Source: Polyodon spathula (lineage: Eukaryota; Chordata; Actinopteri; Acipenseriformes; Polyodontidae). Taken from it: a DNA stretch of 64,000 bases. The position numbers and the translations under genes were made by a program. Shown in pieces: positions 12,401-27,607 of the stretch. Under the pieces are notes generated by a model. It saw nothing but the letters and a program-made list of their open reading frames with translations, was not told the DNA's origin and made no database searches. The stretch lies in NCBI RefSeq assembly GCF_017654505.1, contig NC_054539.1, positions 73,972,413-74,036,412 on the forward strand, in the 5' to 3' direction. The first letter of the stretch is position 1, and each line of letters begins with the position of its first letter.

Positions 12401-14829
12401 CCAACCAGATATAATTAGTCTCTTGCTGGAAGGGCAAGAGTATTAAAACGTGGGAGGAGGTGAGGGGGCATATACTTTCACAACAGTATGAAGCTAAGCA
12501 TGCCATGCTGGAACCACTACAATGAAACAGGATGGCTCTAAACCAACACGAGAGAAATAAAAACTGCTATTAGAAATCAAAAGAGCAGCAGAATGGAAAG
12601 GGGTTCACCCCAATGGGAGCTGTAAATGGGTCCTCTGTTGCTTCTATTGTCTGCTTGTCCCTTTTCTTTTTCTTTACCACATCTAAGTCTTTGTTTAGTT
12701 GCTATGTCTGTCCTAAAGACAAGCTAGTGTTGTTCTTAAAACCATCTTTCAATGGAATAGACTTAGAACACGATAGTTACTGTGAAACTCTTTCAGAGAT
12801 TATCTCTAATCTCAGCACACTATTTCAATCACACAGCTCCCATCTTGTTCTCTGTTTTTGTATATAATAATAGGTCTTGTTATCTTGAGTCACACTCAAA
12901 ATGTTTTTTAAGGAGAAACTGTTTAAACAACCACTCAATTCCTTGTGTACCTTAAGGGGTTAATCGAAGGGAATGTAAAATTATATGGATTGGATTTTGA
13001 ACATGAAGTAAAATGAAAATGTGAAAACAATCTCTACCATTTATATGTCCAGAGGATCATTGAGGTAAATGGCATAGTCACCTCCAGATTCAGCTTGCAG
13101 TCTTTATTACCATACAAATATAAAGTCGCAGCAGGTGACTAACTCCAATGGCTTGTAAAACTACTGCCAAAATTGATGCCTGAAAGAATCAATCACAGTT
13201 TTGCATCAAGTAGGAAGCGTGATGTATCTTCCAGATACCAAAAAGTTACTTACCCCAAAAATTGAATCTTAGGATACAGATCACAATTCAAGAAAGTTCA
13301 TAAAAGCTCCTCTTGCCAGGTCCCTTAATAAATAAGTAAATCACAATTTTAGAAGCCAAAGCAATGTTTGATAGGATCTGAATTATTTCTAGTTTTCAGA
13401 CATGATTACGATCATGGCATATTCTGCATCAGATTATTTTAAATGAAACGTGTCAAAGATTTGCTGATTTCTTTTTTTTATTGAATCAGTTTTCAGACAA
13501 GTCATTGCAAAGTGAATGCAAACAGAGAAGCAGCACCTGACATGCTTGCCACAATTCATCTGCAAAGCAGCTGGTTTGTGAGAGGAGCAGGGAGATGAGT
13601 GAAGCCCTTAACAAGCTGCAGCCTCCCAGCAGGATCAGGCAGTCTGCCAATGACTCCTGGATCTGGAACTAAACGATTTCACGGGATTTAGTATTCTCCT
13701 GGCATGTTAAAGACATTAGATTTGTAATAAATGCCCTTCTTTCATGATGGCCTCTGGAAAACAAATAGGTTCTACAGCCTGTGACAAGATTAATAAAAGT
13801 GATGATTTCAATTTGTTTTTAAGAGCCTTTTTTAAAATCAAAAGCGTCTGCTAGGTCAAATGTTTTGAATAAAACAGCAGAAAATAATTGTCTGCAGTTA
13901 TACTGAATACCGGATAGTCATAGGCAGTATCATTAGAATAACATTAGAATATCTTTGTTAAACATGTTATAGAAAAGTTGCATAAAAAACACTTTAAAGC
14001 AGGAATTAAGCAGGTCATGAAAATACCTGTTAGTCCTGAACTATTAGACAAATAAATAAATTACTGAATACAGTATATTTTGTCCAGTCACTGCAGTTTC
14101 TGTGTAATTGTTACTGTAAACCGACTTCACTGAGACAGCACAAAGACATGCTTGTCATGCACTTTGCAAGCTCCTTCACAGACATGAACTGACAAAGTTG
14201 CTTACTCTGAAACAGCGATTGCGCTGGTGAACATGATTTAAATAAACTGAGAGCTTATTTTCTTGGCTTTGATATGAAATATAATTTTGACGAGTGGCAT
14301 TGTGCTTTCATGTACTTTGATTTATTCAGATTACAAAAGCATTTAGAATATACTGTATGCTGTGTTTGGCAGTACAGGGTTAAATTTGTCCTTGCGGTGC
14401 TCCTTTGCAATTTATTTTAGAAAGTTTGTTTGTGACACTGTCAGAGATACAAACTTTTTCATCCCTGGCTGTCTGCAGAAATCAGGAGATGAAATGTTTG
14501 TACCAAGGATGCATTATTGCCTGCTTCGCAAGAGTATAACTTTAATATGAAAAGACTAAACCACAGTGTCAGGGTAATCACCATGGTCTACACAGTACAA
14601 GACAGATCATTCAAGAGGTAAAGGCTAGAAATGTCTTTCATCACGGTGCTATCATTGTACTGACTGGGTACTAGTCACTGAACCAGTCATACAAGGTGCA
14701 AAAGCCACTGAACTGGTACTTTACCGGCCTGGTGCTGGCCAGGTCCTGAACCAGTACCAACTCTGTGTTAAATACACCAAACTGGTACCAAAGCAGTCTT
14801 GGTACCAAAGCTGTCCTGCTCAGGTCTTA
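9460..14829. other. Long gene-free stretch
   Basis: About 5.4 kb of AT-rich DNA with no recognised coding region, RNA gene or transposon end. It includes a short GCACTGTAACA triplication (9708-9735), GATA-like repeats (10065-10086), a 19-base poly-T (10706-10724) and an A-rich run near 12310. A GC-richer patch at 13540-13680 could be a conserved non-coding element, but I cannot test that. It may be intron or intergenic DNA. Confidence 0.5.
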
Positions 14830-15198
14830 ACCTGCCTGGTTGATATCTATAAGCAGACTGAGACAACATCTGTACAACTATCTGAACATTGCATTGCTTG
14901 CTCCTTGCATCACGCCTGGGTTCTATCCCTGTGCGACATGCAAGACTAGTCTGCCTATTGAAGACAATACATCTTACAGCATGGAGCCAGAGCACGCCAC
15001 GGAGACACTGGCTAATTTCAGCTTCTGCAAGTTTTGTGCCCCTTTTTCCAAGTGCACGCTTGAGAAATGGCTATCCCACAGCTCTGTGTCCTTTACTCCT
15101 GCTCAGCACTCTTCTCCATCACTCTCTCTCTTAGAGAGGTTGCTGCACAGAGAGCGACGAACACAGGAAAGTAACCCAGGCAGGAAACAGCAGGGCAG

Positions 15199-15500
15199 TT
15201 GATTTCCGATAATGAGCCTAAAGCCTCTCCCATATCCACCCCAGTTCACCTGGATTTTCTTTTTGAGATCCAGGCTTCCTGGGATCATCTAGCAACAGCT
15301 CCTGCTGTTTCCTGGTTGCTTGACCCCATATATAGGGTGCATGATGTGGAGAAGCTGGGCCTGGCCCATTTTCCACCAGTTGAGGCTTCTATTGCCACCT
15401 TGGTTTGGGCCCCTAATTTAGCGCTCCTGCCCCAACAAACAGTGCTGGGTCTCTGAGGTGATCCTGAAGAGAGCGTATTCAGCCAGTGGGTTTGCCACAT
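15199..15500 (+). pseudogene. DIRS-like ORF1 (gag-like) remnant
   Basis: The plus-strand frame from 15199 reads IQASWDHLATAPAVSWLLDP, RVHDVEKLGLAHFPPVEAS and IATLVWAPNLALLPQQ, ending at a stop near 15456. A shifted frame then gives VSEVILKRAYSA. This order (LLDPI..V, an IAALVxAPxLALLP block, then LKRAYS) matches the conserved C-terminal part of the ORF1 protein of fish DIRS1-like elements, which probably acts as a nucleocapsid. At least one frameshift is needed, so it is non-functional. The ORF1 assignment rests on pattern recognition. Confidence 0.55.
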
Positions 15501-15569
15501 GACTAAACAATTCTAACACTATTCCTGTAGCATGCTGGGCAGTGTCACCAGAAGGGAGGTCGTCACCTT

Positions 15570-15925
15570 GGATGCGTCCAGCCTGGATAGCTCGTTGTGT
15601 GGAAAGGCCAGGGTACTCAAGATGTGTGGAACCCCCCTTGGCAGGGTCTCCACATCAATGTTTTAGAACTGCAGTTTACCTGGCCTTGCAGACATGTGCT
15701 TGTTGATACAGACAACACAACATTGTGCTCTATAGTGTGGCCTGCAAGCTTTTGCTCTGGGTGCACGAGAACTGTTTCTCACTGCAGGCAGTACATCTGT
15801 CTGGGGTGACAAACTGCAGCAGACCTCCTCTCAAGGAGAGTCCCCAGCAGTTCAAAGTGGAGGCTTCAACCCGAGGTGATGAGCCTCATCTGGGAGAGCT
15901 CCCAGGACAAGGTAAATCCTAGTAT
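15570..15925 (+). pseudogene. DIRS-like RNase H remnant
   Basis: Two overlapping plus-strand frames give GTQDVWNPPWQGLHINVLEL, RHVLVDTDNTTLC and, after a frameshift near 15725-15740, LLLWVHENCFSLQAVHLSGV. These correspond to the RNase H domain of DIRS/Ty3-type polyproteins: W..P...LHINVLEL contains the conserved Glu, VDTDNTT the conserved Asp, and LRAVHIPG the downstream strand. The domain degrades the RNA strand of the RNA-DNA hybrid during reverse transcription. It is broken by at least one frameshift and is detached from any complete reverse transcriptase. Confidence 0.65.
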
Positions 15926-15990
15926 CCCCTTATTGGCCCAGGAGACTCTTTGTGCAGCTTTGGTATACAATATTCAGGATTCAGGTCTTT

Positions 15991-17159
15991 AGGAGGTAAT
16001 TACTCATATAGTAATGGTTACATTTCTATTTCAGGGAACCAGGGTTATGAAAATGTTTTCTCTTGCCTTTTTTCAATTAATATAATTTAATTAATAGAGA
16101 ATAAAACAAACTAAACTAACAGCTATGTAGCCTAAATTTAATGAATCATTTTTTGTAGTCTCCAACGTTAGCCGTCACACCACTGCTAACATTGTAAATA
16201 GTGTAGTGCTGACTATGGCTCAAACCACTGTTCATGTAGGGTGCGTTTTATTGTGATTTAAATTATTTTTTTCATCAGTGTTGGATTTCTGCCGTCTTCT
16301 GAATGACTTTGAAGGCAAAACCATAACAAAACATAGAATAATAGTGTGAACACACTGAGCAGAAAAGGTAGTAGGGCAAAATATATAGTTTTCTTCCGAT
16401 GTACACTATGTTTAGGTGCCTATGGTCTCAATCAAGTTACAGTTCAACATGAAAAAAATAAAACTAAAAAGGTCACATAAATCAAGAATGTGCAAAAACA
16501 TTTCCCACGAGTTTTCCCACGACAAAAAACTAGCAGTTAGTCCTGCTGCAAATCAGACAGTTTCAAAGAGAGGACTTTTATTTCAATCTTTTTTTTTTTA
16601 GTCTCTGATGAAACAGAGGGCAACATTTTCATGGGAGAATAAAAAAATATTGATGTGTGGTACAATAGAAGTTTAAACTGTGCTAAAGATAATCAATAAT
16701 ATGATTTACCCTTGTTTCTGATGTCACTAATACAAGGAGATTTGTCAGCAATTCTGTCTCTTCAGGATGAATAAGAAACACAGCACAAAAGTGCACATGA
16801 TATTTGAAAGAGCAGAAATGAAATAACTGAATTTAAAAAAAAATATATATTATTATTCACTTATGTTATTATGACTGTTTGAAGAAAGAGGACATTTTTC
16901 ATTTATTGCAGATATGAACTATGGGTTGAAATATCTGAAAGTATTAATTCTGCAAGGCAAACCATCAATTAACAAACAATTGAGGCTTTTCCTGGAAAAA
17001 CTTGAAACCTCACAAATTCAGATTTGCTTATTTTTTCTTAAACATACACCAGTTTGCAGAAAATTGCATTTGGTTTATAATAAGAAAATAATTATGGGTT
17101 CCATCCCTCAATTTTACGTGATGTGATGTTCCATATTCACAGCTGAACTACTGTATATA
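15991..17159. other. No gene seen
   Basis: AT-rich sequence, no recognised gene. It ends at the TA dinucleotide (17158-17159) that borders the next element. Confidence 0.55.
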
Positions 17160-17872
17160 CCATGGTTTGCAGAAGTATTCACCCCCCTGCAAAGTTTTCA
17201 CATTTTGTTGGCACTCCACAACGCTTTCAAATTAGACTGTATGTGTAGAATCTACACAAACTCCACATTGATAAAGTTAAAAAAAAAATGCATATAGACT
17301 ATAAATAAGTAATATTTACAGAGAAAAACAGATTAATCTCAGTTGCATAAGTATTCAACCCCATTGCTACTTCAGCCATAAATCATCTCAGGTGCAAATG
17401 ATTTGTTTGAAAGGTCACAAAAATGTGTGAAATGGTTTTATCCTGTGTATACTAAAAATGGTTTAACTTGTAGATAATTTCAATATAGACATATAAAGAC
17501 TAAGATGCAACTCAGATAATGATCCAACAAAGCAACCATGAAGACCAAGGAGCTTTCAAAACAAGTCAGGTATAAAGTGGTAGAGAGGCACAGAGCAGAA
17601 GAAGGGTACAAGAAAATTTCAAAGGCACTGATTATCCCTATCAGCACAGTGAAGTCCATCATAAGAAATGTAAGATGCATCCAGGCACTACCCAGATCAG
17701 GTCGGCCCCCCAAACTGAGCAGCCGGGCAAGCAGGAAACTGGTTCAGAATATCACTTTGAAGCCAACAATGACCTTGAGAGATCTGGCCTGTATGGACGG
17801 ATGGCAAGAAAGAAGCCATTACTCAAAAAGCCTTATCTTAAAGCACGTATGGAGTTTGCGAAAAAGCATGTA
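17160..17872 (+). mobile_element. Tc1-like transposon A, left half
   Basis: The left end (GGTTTGCAGAAGTATTCACC) follows a TA dinucleotide and resembles the terminal repeat of fish Tc1-like elements. A second inner copy of the AAGTATTCAACCCC motif at about 17350 gives the IR/DR architecture of this group. The 5' part of a transposase follows. At 17871-17872 the sequence is cut by insertion of Tc1-like element B; beyond B the expected right half does not reappear. Confidence 0.82.
17538..17870 (+). pseudogene. Tc1-like transposase, N-terminal part (broken)
   Basis: Begins [20 protein letters not shown] followed by GYKKISKAL and STVKSIIRN, the paired-like helix-turn-helix DNA-binding region of Tc1-like transposases. 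A GRPPKL basic motif follows, then [14 protein letters not shown] (after a frameshift near 17780) and MEFAKKH. The catalytic DDE domain is absent because another transposon is inserted at 17872. The protein would have bound the terminal repeats and carried out cut-and-paste transposition; this copy cannot. Confidence 0.85.
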
Positions 17873-19459
17873 CAGTGCCTACAGAAAGTCTACACCCCCT
17901 TGAACTTTTTTCACATTTTGTTGTGTCAGTGCCTCAGAGTTTCATTCATTTAAATGAAGATTTTTTTCCACTTATCTACACACCATACTCTACACTGTGA
18001 AGGGGAAAAAAGTTTTTGAGAAATAGGATATATTAAAAATAAAAAACTAATTAGATAAGTCTCTACCCCCCCCTGAGTTAATGGTGGAAGCACATTTGGC
18101 AGCAATTACATCTGTGAGTCTGTTGGGATAGGTCTCTACCAACTTTGCACACCTAGATTTGGCAATATTTGACCATTATTCTTTACAAAACTGTTTAAGC
18201 TCTGTCAAGTTCCTTGGGGAGCGTTGATGAACAGCAACAGCAAGTCATCTCACAAATTTTTGATTGGATTTAGGTCGGGGCTCTGACTGGGACACATAAC
18301 TTTTTGTTCCTTGGACACTCCAATGTAGTTTTGGCTGTGTGCTTTGGGTCGTTGTCATGCTGAAAGGTGAACTTCCGGCCCAGTTTCAGCTTTCCTGCAG
18401 AGGGCAGCATGTTTTCCTCAAGGACTTCTCTGTACTTTGCTCCATTCATTTTCCCTTCTATCCTGACAAGTGCCCCAGTCCCTGCCAAAAAGAAACATCC
18501 CATTAACCATGCTGCCACCACCATGCTTCACAGTAGGGATGGTGTTCTTTGAGTGATGTGTTATTTTGGGTTTTCACCAAAAACGCTTTGCATTTAGGAC
18601 AAAAAGTTCTATTTTAGTTTTGTCAGATCACAAAACTTTTTCCCACATGGCTACAGAATTTCACAAGTGTTTTTTTGCATACTTCAAAATTGGATTCAAG
18701 GTGGGCTTTCTTGAGTAATGGCTTCCTACTTGCCACCCTACCATACAGGCCCGATTTGTGGACTGCTTGGGATATTGTTGTCACGTACACACTTTGACCA
18801 GTCATGGCCATAAAAGCCTGTAGCTCTTGCAAAGTTGCCATTGGCCTCTTGGTAGCCTCTCTGATCAGTCTCCTTCTTGCTCGGTCGTCCAGTTTGGAGG
18901 GACGGCCTGATCTAGGCAGGGTCTTGGTGTGCCATAGACCTTCCAGTTCTTAATAATCAAAACTGTGCTCCAAAGGATATTCAAGGCCTTTGATATTTTT
19001 TTATACCCATCCCCTGATCTGTGCCTTTCAAAAACTTTGTCCCGGAGTTCTTTTGAAAACGCCTTGGTGCTCATGGTTGAGTCTTTGCTTTGAAATGTAC
19101 TACCCAGCAGAGGGAACCTACAGGAACTGCTGAATTTATCCTGAAATCATGTGACTCACTACAATTTAACACAGCTGGAGGCCACTTGGTGTGAGATTTT
19201 GAAGGTGATTGGTTACACCCAAGTTAATTTAGGATTGCTATTACAAGGGGGGTGGACACTTCTCCAACCAAGCTATTTCAGTTTTTACTTTTAATGAATT
19301 TTCTACAAATTTCTAGAATATTTTTTTTCACTTGGAAGTTGTGGGATAGGATGTATAGATAAATGTAAAAATATATATTTTAATGCATTTTAATTCCAAG
19401 CTATAAGGCAACAAAAGGTGAACATTTTGAAAGGGGGTGTAGTCTTTCTATAGGCATTG
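17873..19459 (-). mobile_element. Tc1-like transposon B, complete ends, nested in A
   Basis: 1587 bp flanked by TA on both sides (17871-17872 and 19460-19461). The left end reads CAGTGCCTACAGAAAGTCTA and the right end, inverted, reads CAATGCCTATAGAAAGACTA, with similarity continuing inward for about 35 bases. It encodes a degenerate transposase on the minus strand. The element at 59102-60649 is of the same family. Precise insertion at a TA inside the transposase gene of element A shows B is younger than A. Confidence 0.9.
18070..19074 (-). pseudogene. Tc1-like transposase of element B (broken)
   Basis: Minus-strand pieces in order: MSTKAFSKELRDKVFERHRS with GYKKISKALN (helix-turn-helix) from 19074; LQELQAFMAMTGQSVYVTTI and LYGRVASRKPLLKKAHLE at 18841-18623; [20 protein letters not shown] and [13 protein letters not shown] (second catalytic Asp) at 18524-18270. 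Degraded C-terminal codons continue to about 18070. Several frameshifts separate the pieces. Family knowledge: a DD34E cut-and-paste transposase of about 340 residues. Confidence 0.85.
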
Positions 19460-19461
19460 TA

Positions 19462-19512
<51 letters not shown>

Positions 19513-19513
19513 A
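19462..19513. repeat. (TATC)n microsatellite
   Basis: About 12 TATC tetranucleotides directly following the right TA of Tc1-like element B. Confidence 0.96.
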
Positions 19514-19514
19514 T

Positions 19515-20385
19515 AGTCCCTATATTAAGTATTCACGGCCCTTGGACATTTTCACAGTTTGTTGTGTTATAACCTGAAATCTTGAAAATATTTACCCATT
19601 CTTCTTGGCAAAATTGTGCAAGTTCTGTCGAGTTGGATGGGGATCATTGGTGGCCAGTAATCTTCAAGTCCAGGCTTTGACTGGGCCACTCTAGGACATT
19701 CACTTTCTTGTTTTTAAGCCACTCCAGTGTCTTTTTTGGCTGTGTTCTTCGGGTCATTGCCTGCTGGAAGGTGAATCTCCGTCCCAGTCTTAGGTCTTTT
19801 GCAGACTGAAGCAGGTTTTCCTCAAGGATTTTCTTGTATTTAGCTCCATCCATTTTGTCCTCTACCCTGACAAGCTTCCCAGTCCCTGCCGATGAAAAGC
19901 ATCCCCATAGCATAATGCTGCCACCAACATGCTTTCCAGTAGGGATGGTGTTACTGGGGTGATGTGCTGTGTTGGGTTTGCTCCAGACATAACTCTTTGC
20001 ATTTAGGCCAAATAGTTCAATTTTTGTTTCATCGGACCACAGAATCTTTTGCCAGAGTCATGTTTTCACTTGCCTTTTTGCAAATTCCAAGTGGGATTTT
20101 ACATGGGCTTTTTTTCAGAAATGGCTTCCTTCTTGCCATTCTTCCATACAGGCTTGATTTGTGGAGTACCTCAGCTATTGTTGACACATGGATAGTTTTT
20201 CCCATCTCAGCCATGGAATGCTGTAGGTCTTTCAGAGTTGTCATTGGCCTCGGTGGCTTTTCTGACCAATGCCCTTCTTACCCTCTGCTCAGTTTGGGAG
20301 GATGGCCTGCTCTAAGCAGATTCTGGGTGTTGCCGTATGCCTTCCTCTTCTTAATGATAAACTTGACTGTGCTCCAGTACAATAT
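19515..20385 (-). mobile_element. Tc1-like transposon C, 5'-truncated
   Basis: Starts AGTCCCTATATTAAGTATTCACGG and continues with TTTCACAGTTTGTTGTGTTATAACCTG, a Tc1-like 3' terminal repeat seen from the plus strand. A minus-strand transposase remnant follows, and the element stops at about 20385 before its 5' terminal repeat. It is a different family from B (less similar ends). It abuts the TATC repeat. Confidence 0.78.
19620..20380 (-). pseudogene. Tc1-like transposase of element C (broken)
   Basis: Minus-strand fragments: MTTLKDLQHSMAEMGKTIHV and SSLYGRMARRKPFLKK (20244-20029), then [29 protein letters not shown] and [20 protein letters not shown] (19913-19644). The second catalytic Asp region is frameshifted (the DNDPKH motif is lost after FQQ), and the first helix-turn-helix is truncated. 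It was a DDE transposase; it is now inactive. Confidence 0.82.
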
Positions 20386-22611
20386 ATTGTGTCATTCACC
20401 CCTTTCAACTGATTCAAAGACTTTTAAAGTAGACTAATCACTAGTATCCCTATGTAACGAAAACAGCTCTGTCAAATTATTCATCAAGCAGCTTTAAATT
20501 ATTCACAAACAGATCTAGTGTAAAAACTATTCATTGGGCTGAATAAATATACAGGTTGCAGACAGAAAGCCTTGTTAAAAAAAGAAATAATGAAAAGATA
20601 AAAACCACTGTGCACCCACCTGACTCAGAGGTGTCACACTCCACTCTGTATTAAAAGAATAGGAGGGATGCATGATTACCAATATCCAAAACCTATTATT
20701 AGAGCTATCCAAACCACTGTTACATTGTTAAATTACATTTTACTGACCAAACAAAAAAGAACAATTACTGGCCCAAATTACAAGAGGGAATTCACATACT
20801 TTAACACATCATCCTCGAACAAAAATGGACAACTAAACAGAAGACCAACTACCCAAACTCACACCAAGAGGTACAGAAAGAACATTGCATTTCTGCACAA
20901 AACATTTCCATCTAAGGTATAGTGGACGATTTAACACTCCATAATATTGATTGAGTCGACAAAGGAATGACTGATTTACTAAATAATTGATCTACAAAGT
21001 TTCACTTTTTCTTGGTCTTGTAATTCTAGAGATATATATTTTCTTGTAATTAGTGTGCATCTCTTTACATTTTCTTCATTCGTGACAAAGTGAAATAAAT
21101 GGACATTAACCTAGTTTAATTCAATAAATAAAGTTTAATTTAAAAAATACATATCATTTGAAGCCCATAAACCATCTACTATGGGTCAGATCAGTTTATA
21201 AGCTACAGTAGATACATACAGCAAGTAGCATCAGCAATTCAATAAACCCCACATCCTCACTTTCCAGGACCAGAAACTGCCTGAAAAGGTAGCTGTTAAA
21301 CTGTTGGCATTGGAACAAGTTGCAACCAGTAAGTTCCTATTATCATAGTGAAACATTATCATGCTGACATAAATGTATTTACTGGCACACTAATGGGCTT
21401 TGATCTTTTGTGCCACATAAGCAAATAAATAAAGGAATGGCCCTTCTGCAACTGCAAGCTTTCAGGCTGGTTTCACAGACCCTGGTCAGTACTAGTTACT
21501 GGAACGATACTTAAGGTCAAGTAATCTGTGGAACCAGATGCTAGTGCTTTATCTCTACACACACACCCACTGGATCAGGTTTTACCTCTAGCAATATGCA
21601 AGTGATCTTTATAGTGAAAGCTGAAAGATTGCATCATTTCAGAGTGTGAAAATAGCTGTCAAAATACAAAATTGAACTCTGGGATGAGAGGTCCCCTGTC
21701 CCACATTACACTAGCACTGCCATGGCACACAGCCAGGTGGGTATGGGCTTATTCACAGCATGAACACTCTTATCACAATCTCAGTTTTAAAAATATAGGA
21801 CTGATGAACTCACATGTTTTCCATTAATGACTGCAAAAATATGGATATCCCATTGGCTTAAACAAATACAAAGAATAAATAAGGGTCTAACATGTTGTTC
21901 TCCCACGCAAAGAGACAGCAATGCAACGACAGTACGAACATATTTTGCATGTCCACTGTGTGTACCAATAAGCTTTGCTCCAGGAAAATGCCTTCTATTG
22001 TTGGGATTTGTTTGTCAAATACTGTTTGATTCATATCCCCTAAACTCCACTGTGTAGCATTGTAAAGCACGTACAGGATTCACCAACCAGCTTTCTTCAA
22101 ACATCCTCAGTTTTTGGAACCTTGACTACATACAGTAGGGGAGACTGATGACATGTAGATTCGCAACAATCAGTATATTTACACGGCACAAGTATTCAGA
22201 ATATGAAGTATTTGGAATAATACAATATTCTAAATGCTCTGTATACATGCAGGAGAATTCTCTTACTCCTTTCATACTCTGTGTTTACATGGTAAATGGA
22301 ATATTCCTTTTATGCCATCAACACATGCTTACCTTGCTTCCCACTGCAAACCAAGAGCGCTGAGTGTAGTTGAATAGCTCGTTGTTTATTGTAGAGAGCT
22401 GGTGATGTGGAATCGGACATTTTGAGATTGTGTAGATGCTTGTCATAATTCAATGCAATGTGTTCAAGCAGACATGCACGCTTATGTTTATTAATATAAC
22501 AAAGACAGAGTGAAGATGAGTTGCCCGTGTAGCCGAGCACATCATCAACATGCCTACAGTAAACAAATGTACTGCAGAATAATAACCACAGTAAATAAAT
22601 AAATCAAATAG

Positions 22612-22612
<1 letters not shown>
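20386..22612. other. No gene seen
   Basis: About 2.2 kb of AT-rich sequence without a recognised gene or transposon end. Small open frames at 20668-20922, 21827-22057 and 22310-22540 show no family features. Confidence 0.5.
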
Positions 22613-22653
<41 letters not shown>

Positions 22654-22667
22654 ATATTATATATATG
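22613..22667. repeat. (AT)n microsatellite
   Basis: AT repeat with two phase slips (ATTATAT). Confidence 0.95.
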
Positions 22668-22906
22668 ATTGAACCTCAAAATAAAACTATCATCATATTT
22701 ATAACCCATTTATTTTTAGAAAAAAACTGTAACTATAATTATGGACATTGACGAAATGTTTTTGGTTACTTTTTAATCACTCGATCATTTGTCCTTGACC
22801 ATGACACTTGCTTGAGTGACTATGACTGAATGATTCTACTATGGTATGCTTTTTTAAAATTTAGATTATATATATGCAGATCTAAACGTCTAGCACGTAT
22901 TGATAT

Positions 22907-23405
22907 CACCGTGTAACAATTTTTTTTGTTTGTTTTTGTTCCTGGGTAGTAAGTGTTATTTCCTAATTGCTTATGCCTCAAAAGTATAGAAAATGGCTAT
23001 TATTCCCCACAAACTTTGCTTTTGTGACCAGGACAGTGATATTTCAAAATATCACTATTTCCAATGGGAAAACGGGCAAATGTGTGTCTTTTCGTTGTAT
23101 TTACAGTATAATCGTAAATCTCGAAAAACTACTCACTTCTAAATCTTTTGTAGTCATTTTTGTATTACTTTAGTATAAATACATGTTAATTTGGATTCAT
23201 ATGTTGTTTTTTTCTGACTTTATGTGAACGAAAAGACACACATTTGCCCGTTTTCCCATTGGAAATAGTGATATTTTGAAATATTACTGTCCTGGTCACA
23301 AAAGCAAAGTTTGTGGGGAATAATAGCAATTTTCTATACTTTTGAGGCATAAGCAATTAGGAAATAACACTTACTACCCAGGAACAAAAATTGTGTTACA
23401 TAGTG
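22907..23405. mobile_element. 499-bp non-autonomous element with about 190-bp inverted repeats and CACTA-like ends
   Basis: Bounded by TAT on both sides (22904-22906 and 23406-23408), which fits a 3-bp target duplication. The ends read CACCGTGTAACAA and, inverted, CACTATGTAACACAATTTTT. The arms then run as near-perfect inverted repeats (GTTCCTGGGTAGTAAGTG, CCCCACAAACTTTGCTTTTG, GGAAAACGGGCAAATGTG) to about 23095 on the left and from about 23225 on the right. The roughly 115-base core matches the 3' end of the coding element at 44659-46626. It retains 13 codons plus stop of that ORF (23101-23142, LQYNRKSRKTTHF then TAA). It is therefore an internal-deletion derivative of that family. Confidence 0.9.
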
Positions 23406-23408
23406 TAT

Positions 23409-26640
<3,232 letters not shown>

Positions 26641-27059
26641 GGAGTCCGAGAAAAAATTAAAGTAGCCATCACCTTCAAGTACAGCATTGTTCTCTGGACT
26701 TAATCTGCAAAGATGATTAAGTAAATGATGGCAGGTTTATAGTGCTGCTGGGATCACACCACACTACTCGATCAAGCTAATTTGCATCTAATGCAAAATG
26801 GTGCCAAATCCAATCGGTTACACTAGTCCTAATAGAAACTCCAGACAGTGTATATGATAAGGGAGGAGACTGTGTGGTTTTTATGCACAGATAATGGAAC
26901 AGTGCAATTAACTGTGCCTTGAAAACAATATCCAACAAGCAATAGAACAGGTGCATCTATCTCTAATATAATACAAATCATAAGCCCCACACAGACTGAA
27001 GAGAAAGCACTTCAACACCAAAGTCAAGGGAAAACCAGCAGGTCACTTATTTACATAAC
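26641..27059. other. No gene seen
   Basis: Non-coding sequence with nothing recognised. Confidence 0.5.
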
Positions 27060-27607
27060 AGGCTAAGACAGCTGACAAACTGTGCAGAAAGAACAAAGTG
27101 CTAACGTTTCGGTCAGTGTTTGACCATCTTCAGTACCACCAGAATGAAAAAACATCCACATGGTTAAGCAATTAGCTTAATCAGTTAATGTGCCGTAAAC
27201 CAAGAGCAAAATAAACAATTAAAAGACAGGTGTTAGCTGTGTCACTTCTGGACCATCAATCATTTGAATTAACTTCAGTTTTATAATAAATAGTGATAGA
27301 TGTTCAATGGATAGGACAATCACATTGTAATAAAAATGTATCTGTAGATAATCTGTTATTAAAATAATTTCAATATTACCATTTTCAATAAACTATGAAC
27401 ATTAGATATATTACAACAAACAAGAATGTCATAATTGCATCCTTATCTACATACAGTATTAATAAATCTTACCTCTTAATACGCTATAGAAATATAAATG
27501 GAATGTTATAGGAATTTACAGCAAACAAAGCAATGGCTTCATGATTAAAAACAAATCAGAACAGTCTGTTAGCAAATTTACTTAATGAAAAAAACTACAA
27601 AGGCATT

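Larger units (their letters stand above)
14830..15990 (+). mobile_element. DIRS-like retrotransposon fragment (ORF1 and RNase H parts)
   Basis: A GC-richer block with two recognisable DIRS pieces in the right order: an ORF1 (gag-like) remnant around 15200-15500 and an RNase H remnant around 15570-15925. The reverse transcriptase between them is missing. After the RNase H part come VSPYWP-type codons and, at about 16020-16050, a sequence like GGAACCAGGGTTATG. DIRS elements use a tyrosine recombinase and lack ordinary LTRs; no recombinase remains here. Left and right limits are approximate. Confidence 0.62.

Noticed and set aside
12613..12867. 84-codon open frame as a small gene
   Set aside because: A hydrophobic low-complexity stretch in AT-rich DNA; no signal beyond chance.
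19964..20437. 157-codon plus-strand open frame as a membrane protein gene
   Set aside because: It lies antisense to the Tc1-like transposase of element C; its hydrophobic look comes from the reverse complement.
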